Source of the DNA: Bacillus methanolicus
GTDB taxonomy: Bacteria; Bacillota; Bacilli; Bacillales; Cytobacillaceae
Length of the DNA: 64,000 nucleotides
Direction of reading: 5' to 3'
NCBI RefSeq assembly: GCF_008764295.1
Contig: NZ_VTQX01000011.1
Location: 43,307-107,306 of the forward strand
The notes below the pieces were generated by a model that had not been told where the DNA came from, made no database searches, and saw only the letters and a list, made by a program, of their open reading frames with translations. The position numbers and the translations under genes are program-made. This document shows positions 26,826-36,583 of this stretch, one piece after another; position 1 is the stretch's first letter; each line of letters begins with the position of its first letter.

Positions 26826-28572
26826 AAAAGCTCATAATATGAACGGCACTTTACGAAGAATGTGGCGTTATTTTGCAAAGGAAAAGGGTCTCTTTCTCCT
26901 TGTTTTGACAATGATAATGATTAGTTCTGTTCTTTCCTTAGCAGGTCCATATTTAATGGGACTTGCTGTAGATGGTGTTCTCGCGGGTTGGACTGGAAGT
27001 GTGTTGCTGCAGATGCTCATCTGGCTAATGCTTGTCTATCTTCTTCAGTCTGGTGCTGTCTTTTTTCAAAACTATTGGATGATTGGCATAGCTCAAAATG
27101 TCGTTTTCTTTATGAGAAATCAATTATTTGCCCATCTCCAAAGGCTACCGCTTTCATTCTTTCAAAAGCGTCAGCATGGAGAATTGATGAGCCGCTTAAC
27201 AAATGATATGGAGAATGTCAGCAGAACGCTTAACGGTGCTGTTATTCAAGTAGTGACAAGTACATTAACGTTAATGGGAACGATCGTAATGATGCTATGG
27301 CTAAGTCCCTTATTAACGGTGCTAACTTTGCTGATTGTCCCAGTGTTATTTGCTGGAATGAAGTGGATTACAAATCGAACAGGGAGATATTTCAAGGAGC
27401 AGCAAAGAAATATTGGAGATATGAACGGTTTTATTGAAGAAACGATCTCAGGTCAAAAAATAATAAAGATGTATTCTCAAGAGAAAAGGGTCATGGCTGA
27501 ATTTGAGAGCAAAAATGAGGCTCTCCGAACGTCCAGCTATTTGGCGCAAGCTTATTCAGGCTTCATACCAAAGCTGATGAACATGCTAAATAATATCAGC
27601 TTTACGATTATTGTTGGAATCGGAGGGATTTTAGCGCTAAAAGGAGCGGTTTCGATCGGGGTGATCGTCACTTTTACGACGTATTCGAGACAGTTTACTC
27701 GTCCTTTAAATGATTTAGCGAATCAATTTAATATGATCCTTTCTGCTGTTGCTGGAGCGGAACGGGTTTTTCAAATTATGGATGAAGAGAGTGAAGGAAA
27801 GAATGAACAAGGGGCAAAATCAATTTCTACTTTAACAGGAGATATTGTGTTTGATCAGGTATCCTTCTCCTATGAGAAAGAAGTAGCCACACTGAATAGC
27901 GTTTCATTCCATGCTTACCCAGGGCAAACGGTAGCCCTCGTTGGTCCAACTGGTGCAGGGAAAACAACCGTTCTTTCTCTTTTGTCGCGTTTTTATGATG
28001 CTGATGAAGGAACGATATACGTCGATGGCACGGACATTAAAAATATCACAAGAAAAAGCTTGCGAAGACAAATGGCTTTCGTTCTTCAGGATTCTGTACT
28101 ATTTCGCACAACTGTGAGAGAGAATATCCGTTACGGCAAGCTTGATGCAACAGATGAAGAGGTAGAAGAAGCAGCGAAGCAGGCCAATGCCCATGATTTT
28201 ATCATGAAGCTTTCAAAAGGCTATGATACCGTATTAACTTCAGAAGGCAGCGATTTAAGCCAGGGGCAAAGGCAGCTTCTTTCAATTGCAAGAGCGATGC
28301 TTGCCGACCCTCGTCTCCTGATTCTTGATGAAGCAACAAGCAGCATCGATACAATTACGGAAATAAAAATTTCAGAAGCCTTGAGCAAGCTTATGCGGGG
28401 AAGAACAACATTTGTCATTGCGCATCGCTTAAATACAATCCAACATGCCGATTTAATTCTTGTATTGAAGGATGGCATCGTGATTGAAAAAGGAACAGAT
28501 CAGGAGCTTATGAAGCAAAATGGCTTCTATGCTGATTTGGTGCAGACGCAGCGGCAAAAAGGAGTTATGTAG
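26815..28572 (+). CDS. ABC exporter half, ATP-binding/permease (YfiC-like)
   Basis: A 585-residue partner of the preceding half. Six membrane helices, then Walker A GPTGAGKTT, signature DLSQGQRQL and Walker B RLLILDEATSSID with the catalytic glutamate present. So this half supplies the canonical Walker B while its partner is degenerate, the usual asymmetric pair. The start is GTG at 26815 with AAGGAGG upstream, inside the last codons of the first gene. Substrate unknown; drug efflux is the family role. Confidence 0.9.
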   Translation: MLGKKAHNMNGTLRRMWRYFAKEKGLFLLVLTMIMISSVLSLAGPYLMGLAVDGVLAGWTGSVLLQMLIWLMLVYLLQSGAVFFQNYWMIGIAQNVVFFMRNQLFAHLQRLPLSFFQKRQHGELMSRLTNDMENVSRTLNGAVIQVVTSTLTLMGTIVMMLWLSPLLTVLTLLIVPVLFAGMKWITNRTGRYFKEQQRNIGDMNGFIEETISGQKIIKMYSQEKRVMAEFESKNEALRTSSYLAQAYSGFIPKLMNMLNNISFTIIVGIGGILALKGAVSIGVIVTFTTYSRQFTRPLNDLANQFNMILSAVAGAERVFQIMDEESEGKNEQGAKSISTLTGDIVFDQVSFSYEKEVATLNSVSFHAYPGQTVALVGPTGAGKTTVLSLLSRFYDADEGTIYVDGTDIKNITRKSLRRQMAFVLQDSVLFRTTVRENIRYGKLDATDEEVEEAAKQANAHDFIMKLSKGYDTVLTSEGSDLSQGQRQLLSIARAMLADPRLLILDEATSSIDTITEIKISEALSKLMRGRTTFVIAHRLNTIQHADLILVLKDGIVIEKGTDQELMKQNGFYADLVQTQRQKGVM

Positions 28573-28637
28573 GTAGACATATTCACCCTTCTCTCGGGGA
28601 AGATATAAAGGAATCTTGTCCGAAAGGAGATTTTTTT

Positions 28638-29534
28638 TTGAGATATGATTGTGTCATTATCGGTGGAGGAATTGCAGGCTTGCAGGCAGCGATACAATTA
28701 GGGAGATACCGGCATCATGTGCTGGTTATTGATGCCGGGGTTGGTCGCTCTACATTATGTAGAAGCTATCATAATCTATTAGGATACCCTGATGGCGTGA
28801 GCGGAGAGCATTTGCGGACTGTCGGAAGGAAACAAGCTGAAGGGTTAGGAGTACAGTTTGTCCTTGGTAAAGTATAAGCAGTGAGTAAGAAAGAAGAAGG
28901 CTTCGATATTCGAACTGAAAATGGCGATAGCTTCCTTGGAAAAAGACTTTTACTTGCCACAGGTGTGATCGATCGACTACCTCCTTTTCCGTCGTTAATT
29001 CCATGTCTTGGTTCTAGTGTTTACGTATGCCCGGATTGTGACGGCTATGAAATAAAGGATCAGAGCGCGCTCGTGCTTGGTTCTGGAAATGTAGGCGCTA
29101 ATATGGCTTTAACATTATCTTATTGGACGAAGCAGTTAAGCTATATTAATCATGAACAAAGGCCGGTAGACGATAAGCTTCTTCAAAGGCTTCAGGAGAA
29201 AGAAATTGATTATTATGCAAGCCCGATTGTGGAATGTTTGGTAGATGGGGAGCAATTTCAAGGAGTTGTATTGCAAAATGGAGTTAAGCTAACAGCTAAT
29301 CATGGATTCATTGCTTTTGGAGCGAATGAAGTGAAATCTCAGTTAGCAAAGCAGCTTGGTGTGGAATTATTAGAGAACAAACATATTGTAGTCGATCCGC
29401 GTACGAAAATGAGCAATGTTAAACATGTATGGGCGGCTGGTGATGTTGTCGCACACTCCGAGCAAGTGACAATTGCATTAGGGGAGGGCTCGCAGGCGGC
29501 AATATGGATTCATAAGTCGCTGTTGGAAGCTTGA
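28638..29534 (+). pseudogene. Thioredoxin reductase-like flavoprotein gene with an in-frame stop
   Basis: One frame of about 298 codons is interrupted by a single TAA at 28875-28877. Before it lie the FAD motif IIGGGIAGLQAAIQLGRY and LLGYPDGVSGEHLR; after it LLLATGVIDRLPPF, a CPDC redox pair in VYVCPDCDGYE, the NAD-binding VLGSGNVGANMA and VWAAGDVV. The parts are collinear with small NAD(P)/FAD oxidoreductases, so this is one gene broken by a nonsense codon, a sequencing error, or a read-through product. Start TTG 28638 follows AAAGGAGA. Confidence 0.85.
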
Positions 29535-29572
29535 GACGATAGAAGCAAATGGGAGAAAAGAAGGTTATAGCA

Positions 29573-30052
29573 GTGAAGGTAAATAAAACGAATGCGATGC
29601 GGATTTTAGATAAGAAAAAAATTGCATATGAGCTTTTGACTTATGAGAACAAAGATGGGAAAATAGATGGCCTTTCTGTTGCCGGAAAGATTGGCAAAGT
29701 GCCAACAAGCGTTTTTAAAACATTGGTCGCTCAAGGAACAAGCAAGGGAATTTATGTCTTTATCATTCCTGTAGCAGAGGAACTTGATTTAAAAAAAGCT
29801 GCCAAGGCAGCGGGAGAGAAAAAGATTGAAATGATTGCTGTGAAAGATATTCAAAAATGGACAGGGTATATTAGAGGCGGCTGCTCGCCAGTAGGGATGA
29901 AGAAAGCATATCCAACTTTTATTCACGAAAGTGCGTCAGCTTTGGAAACGATCGTTGTGAGTGCTGGGAAAATCGGAATCCAGCTGGAACTAAAAGCAAG
30001 TGAATTACTGTTGATAACAGGAGCAAAGCTAGCTCCGCTCATTAAAGAATAA
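29573..30052 (+). CDS. ybaK: YbaK/EbsC-type Cys-tRNA(Pro) deacylase
   Basis: A 159-residue editing protein, MKVNKTNAMRILDKKKIAYE..., with VAGKIGKVPTSVFKTLVAQG and GYIRGGCSPVGMKKAYPTFI, the YbaK pattern. It hydrolyses Cys-tRNA(Pro) formed in error by prolyl-tRNA synthetase. GTG 29573 is preferred because AGAAGG lies upstream and KTNAMRIL then sits at the N-terminus as in the family; an ATG eight codons earlier is the alternative. Confidence 0.9.
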   Translation: MKVNKTNAMRILDKKKIAYELLTYENKDGKIDGLSVAGKIGKVPTSVFKTLVAQGTSKGIYVFIIPVAEELDLKKAAKAAGEKKIEMIAVKDIQKWTGYIRGGCSPVGMKKAYPTFIHESASALETIVVSAGKIGIQLELKASELLLITGAKLAPLIKE

Positions 30053-30129
30053 AGCTTTGAGATAGGCACTCACCCATTATTTTGCTTTTGCATATAAATA
30101 TCCTGAAGAAATCAAAAGGATGTGTTTAT

Positions 30130-31221
30130 GTGGCTGGGAAGATCAAACATTACTTCGCAGGTGGAAATACGGCTCGCGGATTTTTCAGCTTATTTGATGA
30201 GTGCCTAGCAGGGCTAGAGAGAGTGTTTATTTTAAAAGGTGGTCCAGGTACTGGAAAATCAACATTAATGAAAAACATTGGTGCTAAATGGTTAGAAAAG
30301 GGGTTTGATCTGGAATTTTTACATTGTTCCTCTGATCATCATTCAATTGATGGTGTAATTATTCGAGAACTTAAAATAGGAGTTGTCGATGGAACAGCTC
30401 CCCACGTCATTGAGCCGAAAGTACCGGGTGTCGTTGAGGAATACGTCAATCTTGGCGAGGCGTGGGATTCAGAAAGGCTAGCTTTAAAGAAAGAGAGAAT
30501 CGTCGATCTCAACAGTAGGGTTCAATTAGCTTTCCGTTCTGCTTATGAAACGCTTGAAGAAGCATTAAAAATTCATGATGAATGGGAGAAAATTTATATT
30601 AACAGCATGGATTTTGAAAAGGCTAACAAACTAACTGAAAAGCTGGCAGAATCATTCTTTAACGATATGGTATTAAATAAACACTCGGATGTGAAACATC
30701 GCTTTCTAGGTGCAGCTACGCCTGAAGGAGCTGTGGATTTTGTTCCAAATCTGACTGAAGATATTGCCCACCGTTTTTTTATAAAAGGGCGACCTGGCTC
30801 TGGGAAATCAACCATGTTAAAGAAATTGGCAGCAGAGGCAGAGTCAAGGGGCATTGATGTGGAGATTTATCATTGCGGTTTTGATCCTCATAGTCTTGAT
30901 ATGTTAATTTTTCGCGAGCTTGGAATTGCCATCTTTGACAGCACTGCACCCCATGAGTATTTCCCATCCCGTGAAGGGGATGAAATTATTGATTTATATG
31001 GGACGATAATCGAGACGGGAACAGATGAAATTTTTGCTGATAAAATTAAGCTTTATTCACAAAGTTATCAAGAGAAGATGAAGCAGGCGATTTCTTATTT
31101 ATCTGAGGCAAAGGGATTAAGAAATGAACTGGAGAGTATTTATATAGCTGCGATGGACTTTGCGATCGTAGACTCTTACAAAGACAGGATCAATGCGGAA
31201 ATCAAGAAGCTTGCAAAATAA
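30130..31221 (+). CDS. Internally duplicated P-loop ATPase (PRK06851-like), unknown function
   Basis: A 363-residue protein made of two homologous halves. Each has a P-loop (GGPGTGKST at 37-45, GRPGSGKST at 220-228), then a D-E/V-x-HCSSDHHS or HCGFDPHS block, an RELKIGVVDGTAPH or RELGIAIFDSTAPH block, and near the end a YI(N/A)(S/A)MDF motif. The repeat period is about 183 residues. No membrane segment or DNA-binding motif is seen. GTG 30130 follows AAAGGA; an upstream frame extension lacks homology to the repeat. It stands alone, ended by a strong terminator. I recognise the family only as conserved hypothetical. Confidence 0.8.
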   Translation: MAGKIKHYFAGGNTARGFFSLFDECLAGLERVFILKGGPGTGKSTLMKNIGAKWLEKGFDLEFLHCSSDHHSIDGVIIRELKIGVVDGTAPHVIEPKVPGVVEEYVNLGEAWDSERLALKKERIVDLNSRVQLAFRSAYETLEEALKIHDEWEKIYINSMDFEKANKLTEKLAESFFNDMVLNKHSDVKHRFLGAATPEGAVDFVPNLTEDIAHRFFIKGRPGSGKSTMLKKLAAEAESRGIDVEIYHCGFDPHSLDMLIFRELGIAIFDSTAPHEYFPSREGDEIIDLYGTIIETGTDEIFADKIKLYSQSYQEKMKQAISYLSEAKGLRNELESIYIAAMDFAIVDSYKDRINAEIKKLAK

Positions 31222-31285
31222 AGGTAATTCAATCAGCCTGAAGGTAACTGTCGTCTAATACTTTTGAGCTTTGTCTTTACTCTGG

Positions 31286-31315
31286 AATGGCTATCTCATG
31301 AGATAGCCATTTTTT
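31286..31315 (+). terminator. Terminator after the P-loop ATPase gene
   Basis: AATGGCTATCTCA and TGAGATAGCCATT form a perfect 13-bp dyad followed by a T-run to 31315. Confidence 0.92.
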
Positions 31316-31376
31316 ATACGAATATGTTAGAATATGAAATAGTCTTAAAAATCAAAATTATTACGGGGTGCAGGGA

Positions 31377-32182
31377 ATGAGCAGTTGGAGTATGTATTGG
31401 ACATTCACAAGAAAGGCTTTTCTTCGCTCATCGGTTTACCGTTTTGAGGTTTGGTCACGGACAGGATCCAATATTATATTTTTATTAATGTGGGGTTCGA
31501 TTTGGACAGCCCTTTATGCAGGACGGGACGAGGCTGGCGGAGTCACCTTTACAGCGATGCTAACTTACATAGTAGTGAGTCAATTTTTAGATGGAGTGAA
31601 AACGAGGCTGGAACTCCGTTATGGGAAATTCAAGAGAAGGTAAGAACGGGAGATATTTCGTTAGAATTAATGAGGCCGTTTGATGTGCCATTAAGGTATT
31701 TATTTGCCGATTTTGGAAGTGTGGCCTTTTATATGATCACCGCGTTATTGCCATTATACTTTATCATTTTTTTCTTTTTGGACTTAGCTTTGCCGACCAA
31801 TTGGCTGACTTGGGCGTACTTTATCATTTCTGCGTGTATCGGCTTTTTAATTCGCTATTGTGTAGAAATGACATTTGGATTGTTAACCTTTTTTCTAGTG
31901 GAAACAGGAGGAATTGAAGATATCTTTTATTTTGCGATGTCCCTTCTTTCCGGTTCAGTTATTCCTCTTTGGTTCTTCCCAAACTGGTTGGAAACAATCG
32001 CTGTTTATTTGCCCTTCCAAGCCATTTTCTTTATGCCGATTTCGATTTTTATCGGGGAGACGACAGGGGGAGAAGTTTTCACCTCTTTAGGGCTTCAATT
32101 ATTTTGGTTACTCGTATGTTACTTCGTTTTAAGAATGGTCTGGAATCGGGCATCCCATAAAGTGGTTGTTCAAGGGGGATAA
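31377..32182 (+). pseudogene. ABC-2 permease (COG4587-like), frameshifted
   Basis: The N-terminal part (SSWSMYWTFTRKAFLRSS, IIFLLMWGSIWTALYAG) is in one frame and the C-terminal part (TPLWEIQEKVRTGDISLELM, RPFDVPLRYLF) is in the frame one base behind. The switch falls at an A4 run at 31599-31602; one extra A there would restore a continuous protein of about 268 residues with six membrane helices. No canonical slippery heptamer is present. It is the first permease of a three-gene exporter. Either a true frameshift or a homopolymer error. Confidence 0.8.
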
Positions 32183-32186
32183 AGAG

Positions 32187-32994
32187 ATGACAATCGCAAA
32201 ATATATAAAACTTTATTTTAAGCTTGTCTCAGCGGGGATTAGAGCGCAGCTTCAGTATCGCTTTGCTTTCGTGATGAGGATCGTCGGGATGATCACAGCC
32301 TATACAGGAACGGCTGTCACGATGTGGGTCATGCTCTATCAATTTCAAACATTAGGAGATTGGAACTTTTTTTGAGATGCTTTTTTTATTTGCATTGTCC
32401 ATTCTCTCATGGGGATTTTGCATTATCCTCTTTTTTCATTTTCGCAGTCTTGATACATATATATTGAATGGAACATTTGATCGTTTTCTTGTTCGACCGC
32501 TTAATCCATTCTTTCATTTTATGGCGATGAAGTTTGATATCGCCTCATTCGGGCAGTTTCTGTTTAGTATCATTGTGTTCGCTATTGTCAGCTTTCAGCT
32601 ACAGCTTGAATGGACTATAGGTAAGATCCTTTTTTTACTTGGGGCAATCGTTGGTGGTGTGTTGATTCAAGGAGGGCTTCTTGTTATCATTTCGGCATTC
32701 GCATTTTGGACCACGAAGTCGGAGCAATTTTATTGGGTTGCCATGTTTCCAGCGCGAAATTTAACCTATTATCCATTGGCCATATATCCAAAGTTTATCC
32801 AGTGGATAACGGCATTTGTCATTCCTTTCGGATTTGTGAATTACTTTCCGACAACGGTCATTTTAAATAAGGAAACCCCTTATTTCCCAGATTACATGGG
32901 GTATTTTTCCCCGCTGGTCGGCGTGCTGTTTTTTGGTCTTGCCTATTTTATTTGGATGTTAGGATTAAGCAGATATAAGAGCACTGGCTCATAG
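32187..32994 (+). pseudogene. ABC-2 permease (COG3694-like), frameshifted at T7
   Basis: MTIAKYIKLYFKLVSAGIRA through QTLGDWNFF is in one frame and stops at TGA 32373-32375; the family sequence continues at once in the next frame (EMLFLFALSILSWGFC ... LSRYKSTGS). The junction is a run of seven T (32367-32373); six would join the frames. The joined protein would be about 268 residues with six membrane helices. GGGGGATAAAGAG precedes the start. T7 runs can also be sites of transcriptional slippage, which could make some full-length product. Confidence 0.8.
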
Positions 32995-33008
32995 AAGGAT
33001 GTGAGAAG

Positions 33009-34013
33009 ATGTCGATTATTGAAGTAAACAACCTACAAAAGGAATTTATGATTGCTAAGCGTGAAACGGGGCTAGTTGGGGCATTAAAGAGCTTGGTTAA
33101 AAGAGAGTTTATCAAAAAAGAAGCGGTAAAAGATATCAGCTTTTCGATTGAAAAGGGAGAAATGGTCGGTTATATCGGACCGAACGGTGCTGGCAAGTCA
33201 ACAACGATTAAAATGCTTACGGGAATATTGGTGCCATCTGCTGGGCAAGTGACAGTGAACGGGATTGTCCCGTATGAAAATCGCCAAGAAAATGCAAAAA
33301 ACATCGGTGTTGTCTTTGGGCAACGGACTCAGTTATGGTGGGATCTACCAACGATTGAGTCATTTGAGCTTTTGAAGGCCATCTATCGGGTAACTGACCA
33401 ACGGTATAAAGAAAATATGAGCATTTTTCAAGAGATTCTTGGTCTTGATGAATTTATTAATACACCGGTACGACAATTGTCCCTGGGACAACGAATGCGA
33501 GCGGATATTGCCGCGTCCTTACTCCATGATCCTCCCATTCTATTTTTGGATGAGCCAACGATCGGGCTCGATGTTGTCGCCAAAGAGAAGATGAGGACTT
33601 TTATTCAGGAGATTAATAAGGAAAAGCAAGTAACGGTCATTTTAACGACTCATGATATGGAGGACATTGAGAAGCTTTGTCAACGAATGGTTCTGATTGA
33701 TCATGGGCAAAAGGTCTATGATGGGGACATTCTCGCTGTAAAGGAAAGGTTTGGAAAAATGAGGACTCTCGTTGTTGATCTGGAGGATGCAGATAAGTCT
33801 TTTGCAGTAAAAAATGGCGAATTATGTAAGCAGGAAGGCAATCGTTATTGGCTCCGTTTTAATGGAAATGAAGTTTCTGCATCCGATTTAATAACACAAA
33901 TCTCGCAAACACATAATATTAAAGATTTAACGGTAGAAGAACCAGAAATAGAATCGATTATTAGTCGCATTTATCAGGAGGGCTTTAACGAAAAGCAAAC
34001 CGTGCAAGGATAA
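33009..34013 (+). CDS. ABC transporter ATPase (COG4586-like)
   Basis: A 334-residue ATPase with an N-terminal extension before Walker A (GPNGAGKST), then a Q-loop region VVFGQRTQLWWDLP typical of the COG4586 group, signature LSLGQRMRAD and Walker B ILFLDEPTIGLD. The C-terminal 90 residues are a small accessory domain. It is intact, unlike its two permease partners upstream, with 14 bp between. These three-gene exporters are uncharacterised or linked to natural-product export. Confidence 0.9.
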   Translation: MSIIEVNNLQKEFMIAKRETGLVGALKSLVKREFIKKEAVKDISFSIEKGEMVGYIGPNGAGKSTTIKMLTGILVPSAGQVTVNGIVPYENRQENAKNIGVVFGQRTQLWWDLPTIESFELLKAIYRVTDQRYKENMSIFQEILGLDEFINTPVRQLSLGQRMRADIAASLLHDPPILFLDEPTIGLDVVAKEKMRTFIQEINKEKQVTVILTTHDMEDIEKLCQRMVLIDHGQKVYDGDILAVKERFGKMRTLVVDLEDADKSFAVKNGELCKQEGNRYWLRFNGNEVSASDLITQISQTHNIKDLTVEEPEIESIISRIYQEGFNEKQTVQG

Positions 34014-34019
34014 TAACAA

Positions 34020-34045
34020 GCCTGGCGATATTAAATGCGCCAGGC
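34020..34045. terminator. Hairpin between convergent genes
   Basis: GCCTGGCG pairs with CGCCAGGC around 10 bases; T-tracts are short on both sides. It lies 7 bp after the ATPase stop and 13 bp before the stop of the CPBP gene. Confidence 0.7.
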
Positions 34046-34058
34046 GTTTCAATGATGA

Positions 34059-34796
34059 TTAGTTGATGCGTTCTGGACGGTCTCCTAATTTTGCAACATA
34101 GTCGATCAAGAAATGAAGGAGCATCAGTGGCAGTATGGAGCCGACACCTATATAAAGAATGGAAAAAATAACCCCCACCACTGTGGTTTGCAATACTCCT
34201 TTAATTCCTTGATAGGTATGTGCTAAACCAAACAAGAGCGAAGATAATACTACGGTAAACCAAATCGAAAGATCAGGAAATAAATAAGAAAATGCAAAGA
34301 TTAAAAAGCCTCTATATATCACTTCTTCAGTAATCCCTGCTGTTAATGAAACATAATTCCATAGCTTTTTCTCAGCATTCGTAATCGGCAATATCTCTGA
34401 AAAATGGACATTATCCCATTCCTTTTGTTTGGCTTCTCTTAATTTAGATCTCATTTTTTTACTAAATTGATAACCGATAGAATAATATAGCAGTCCGATG
34501 AAATAGAGGATTGCTAAGACAAATACAGAATAGGTGATCAACGGTCCTAAGCTTTCTGTGTTAATGGCTGGAAAAGTTAATCCGATATCTTGAAAAGATA
34601 GTTCTGTAAACAGGGCTAGCAGGAATATGAAAATGGATGGAATCCACAGACCAAGCATCGTCTGCTGATAAAATTTCACCCTTCTATGCTGATTTTCTCT
34701 AACGCCGAGTTTGAATTTTTTGAAAGCAAAGAAGCCAATAATGGGCTCATAAACGATCGTAAAGAGGATAAGCAGCCAAAAGCTAAATTCCATCAA
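34059..34796 (-). CDS. CPBP-family intramembrane metalloprotease-like protein
   Basis: A 245-residue membrane protein with about seven helices. The CPBP/Abi motifs are visible: TEEVIYRGFLIF (glutamate pair plus arginine), FGLAHTYQG and LMLLHFLIDY. Such proteins are CAAX-protease relatives, some acting in bacteriocin immunity. It is the last gene of a merR-ABC-CPBP operon, its ATG overlapping the ABC stop codon by 4 bp. The pairing with a drug exporter suggests membrane-stress or bacteriocin defence, but that is inference. Confidence 0.88.
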   Translation of the reverse strand: MMEFSFWLLILFTIVYEPIIGFFAFKKFKLGVRENQHRRVKFYQQTMLGLWIPSIFIFLLALFTELSFQDIGLTFPAINTESLGPLITYSVFVLAILYFIGLLYYSIGYQFSKKMRSKLREAKQKEWDNVHFSEILPITNAEKKLWNYVSLTAGITEEVIYRGFLIFAFSYLFPDLSIWFTVVLSSLLFGLAHTYQGIKGVLQTTVVGVIFSILYIGVGSILPLMLLHFLIDYVAKLGDRPERIN

Positions 34797-36583
34797 GCAT
34801 CATTCTCCCTAATTACTTTTTCAATTTCAGAAGTTAGTGATTCATTTCTTAATTGTTGTTCAGCTAGCTTTTTGTATAGGCTATGGGCATGTAGAAGTTC
34901 GTTGTGGGTTCCAATCCCAGTGATTTCACCTTGTTCCAAGACGACGATTTGCTCCGCCTCAACAACGGTTGAAAGGCGATGAGCAATAACAAGTGTTGTT
35001 CTCCCTTGCATGAGATGTGTCAGTGCGTTTTGTACCAGTTCCTCGGATGCGCTGTCAAGGTTGGAAGTGGCTTCATCAAGAAGGAGAATCTTAGGGTTTT
35101 TGATTAAGGCCCTTGCAATAGCAATTCGCTGCCTCTGACCTCCGGATAGTTTGATGCCTCTTTCCCCCACTTCTGTTTGAAACCCATTAGGGAGACGTTC
35201 AATAAATTCTGCTGCATTTGCTTGTTTGGCGGCGTGGAGCACTTCATCATCAGAGACCTCCCGAGCCAGCCCATAAATAATATTATCTCGTATCGTCCCA
35301 GACATAATTGGACTTTCCTGGGAGACATAGCCAATTTGGCTTCGCCATGAATGCAAATCAAAGAGATGAATGGGCTTGTCGCCCAAACGAATTTCTCCCT
35401 CTGCACTTAAATAAAAGCGCTCCAATAAAGCAAATATGGTAGTCTTTCCGCTTCCGCTTGGCCCGACAAATGCTGTTGTTTTCCCAGGTGGGGCGACGAA
35501 GGAGATATTTTTTAAAATCGGTTCGTTTTTTTTATATGAAAATGAGACATTTTGAAAGATAAGTGGTTCTGCTTCTTGTCCGACTGTAACACCTGTTGTT
35601 GGTTCCTGATGAATAGACAAGATTTCTTGAATACGTTCAGTTGCGCCCATTGCTTTTTGGAAAGCGGTAAAAAAGGTGGCCATTTGACTAAATGGGACAA
35701 CGATTTGAAACATGTAAATGATGATTGCGACAAGAGAGCCTGCGGACAAGGCTCCAGATGCAACGCGGACTCCGCCATATCCGATTAGAACGACAAGTAC
35801 GAGCATCATAATAAAAGTCATGAACGGAGAAATAACAGCAAGTATACGCGCTTCCTTTAATCCATATTGAAAAAGGTGGCGAATTCCTTGCTCCCCTTTT
35901 GCCTTTTCACCCTCTTCTGCATGATAGGCTTTGACGAGGCGAATATCAGCCAGTACGCGACTTAAATTGGCTGTAAAGGTGGCCATTTCATCCTGTGTTG
36001 CCTTGGAGACTTTGTACATCTTTTGCCCGAGTGGCATGATCACGAGGATGGCAATAGGGACAGAAATAATCATAATTAGCGTCATTTTCCAATCAATAAT
36101 TAATAAAATTGTGACAGCACCGATAATGGAGATGATACCTGTAACAAACGTAATTAAATGCTGGGTGATTAAGGTTTTCACCGTATTCGTATCCTGAGAG
36201 ACACGACTCATTGTTGCACCTGATTGATGTTCATCAAAATAAGGAATCGGCAAATGGATAATATGCCCCCACAGCCGCTTCCGTATCGAAGCAACGATTG
36301 ATTCTCCGATGTAGGTCATAAAATAATAGGAAAATCCAGATGAAATCGTTTGAACGATAAAAGCAGCACCCAAAAGGACAATCAGTGAAATTTCAAGGGC
36401 GGATTGTGCCAATTGATCGACTAACGATCTCGTGAATAAGGGAAGCACGAGTCCTGCAGCCGTTTCAAGTAACCCTAAAGCTAAGGCAAGGATAAAGATC
36501 CCTTTTGGTGGGTTGGAGCTCTTAATTAACCTCCAAAAAGCTTTCAAGTGATTAGTTTTTATTTGTTCCTTTTTTTCTTTCAT
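34793..36583 (-). CDS. bmrA: BmrA-type homodimeric ABC multidrug exporter
   Basis: A 596-residue half-transporter closely resembling B. subtilis BmrA along its length: LLIIDWKMTLIMIISVPIAI, IGYGGVRVASGALSAGSLVA, then Walker A GPSGSGKTT, IGYVSQESPIMSGTIRDNI, signature KLSGGQRQR, Walker B ILLLDEATSNLD and AHRLSTVVEAE. All ATPase motifs are intact, so it can work as a homodimer. The chosen ATG overlaps the merR end by 32 bp with AGAGGAA upstream at a rather long spacing; a later start cannot be excluded. Confidence 0.9.
   Translation of the reverse strand: MKEKKEQIKTNHLKAFWRLIKSSNPPKGIFILALALGLLETAAGLVLPLFTRSLVDQLAQSALEISLIVLLGAAFIVQTISSGFSYYFMTYIGESIVASIRKRLWGHIIHLPIPYFDEHQSGATMSRVSQDTNTVKTLITQHLITFVTGIISIIGAVTILLIIDWKMTLIMIISVPIAILVIMPLGQKMYKVSKATQDEMATFTANLSRVLADIRLVKAYHAEEGEKAKGEQGIRHLFQYGLKEARILAVISPFMTFIMMLVLVVLIGYGGVRVASGALSAGSLVAIIIYMFQIVVPFSQMATFFTAFQKAMGATERIQEILSIHQEPTTGVTVGQEAEPLIFQNVSFSYKKNEPILKNISFVAPPGKTTAFVGPSGSGKTTIFALLERFYLSAEGEIRLGDKPIHLFDLHSWRSQIGYVSQESPIMSGTIRDNIIYGLAREVSDDEVLHAAKQANAAEFIERLPNGFQTEVGERGIKLSGGQRQRIAIARALIKNPKILLLDEATSNLDSASEELVQNALTHLMQGRTTLVIAHRLSTVVEAEQIVVLEQGEITGIGTHNELLHAHSLYKKLAEQQLRNESLTSEIEKVIRENDA

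Noticed and set aside
31595..31605. Programmed -1 frameshift in the first ABC-2 permease
   Set aside because: The site does not allow tandem re-pairing of P- and A-site tRNAs, and I see no strong stimulatory hairpin just after it.
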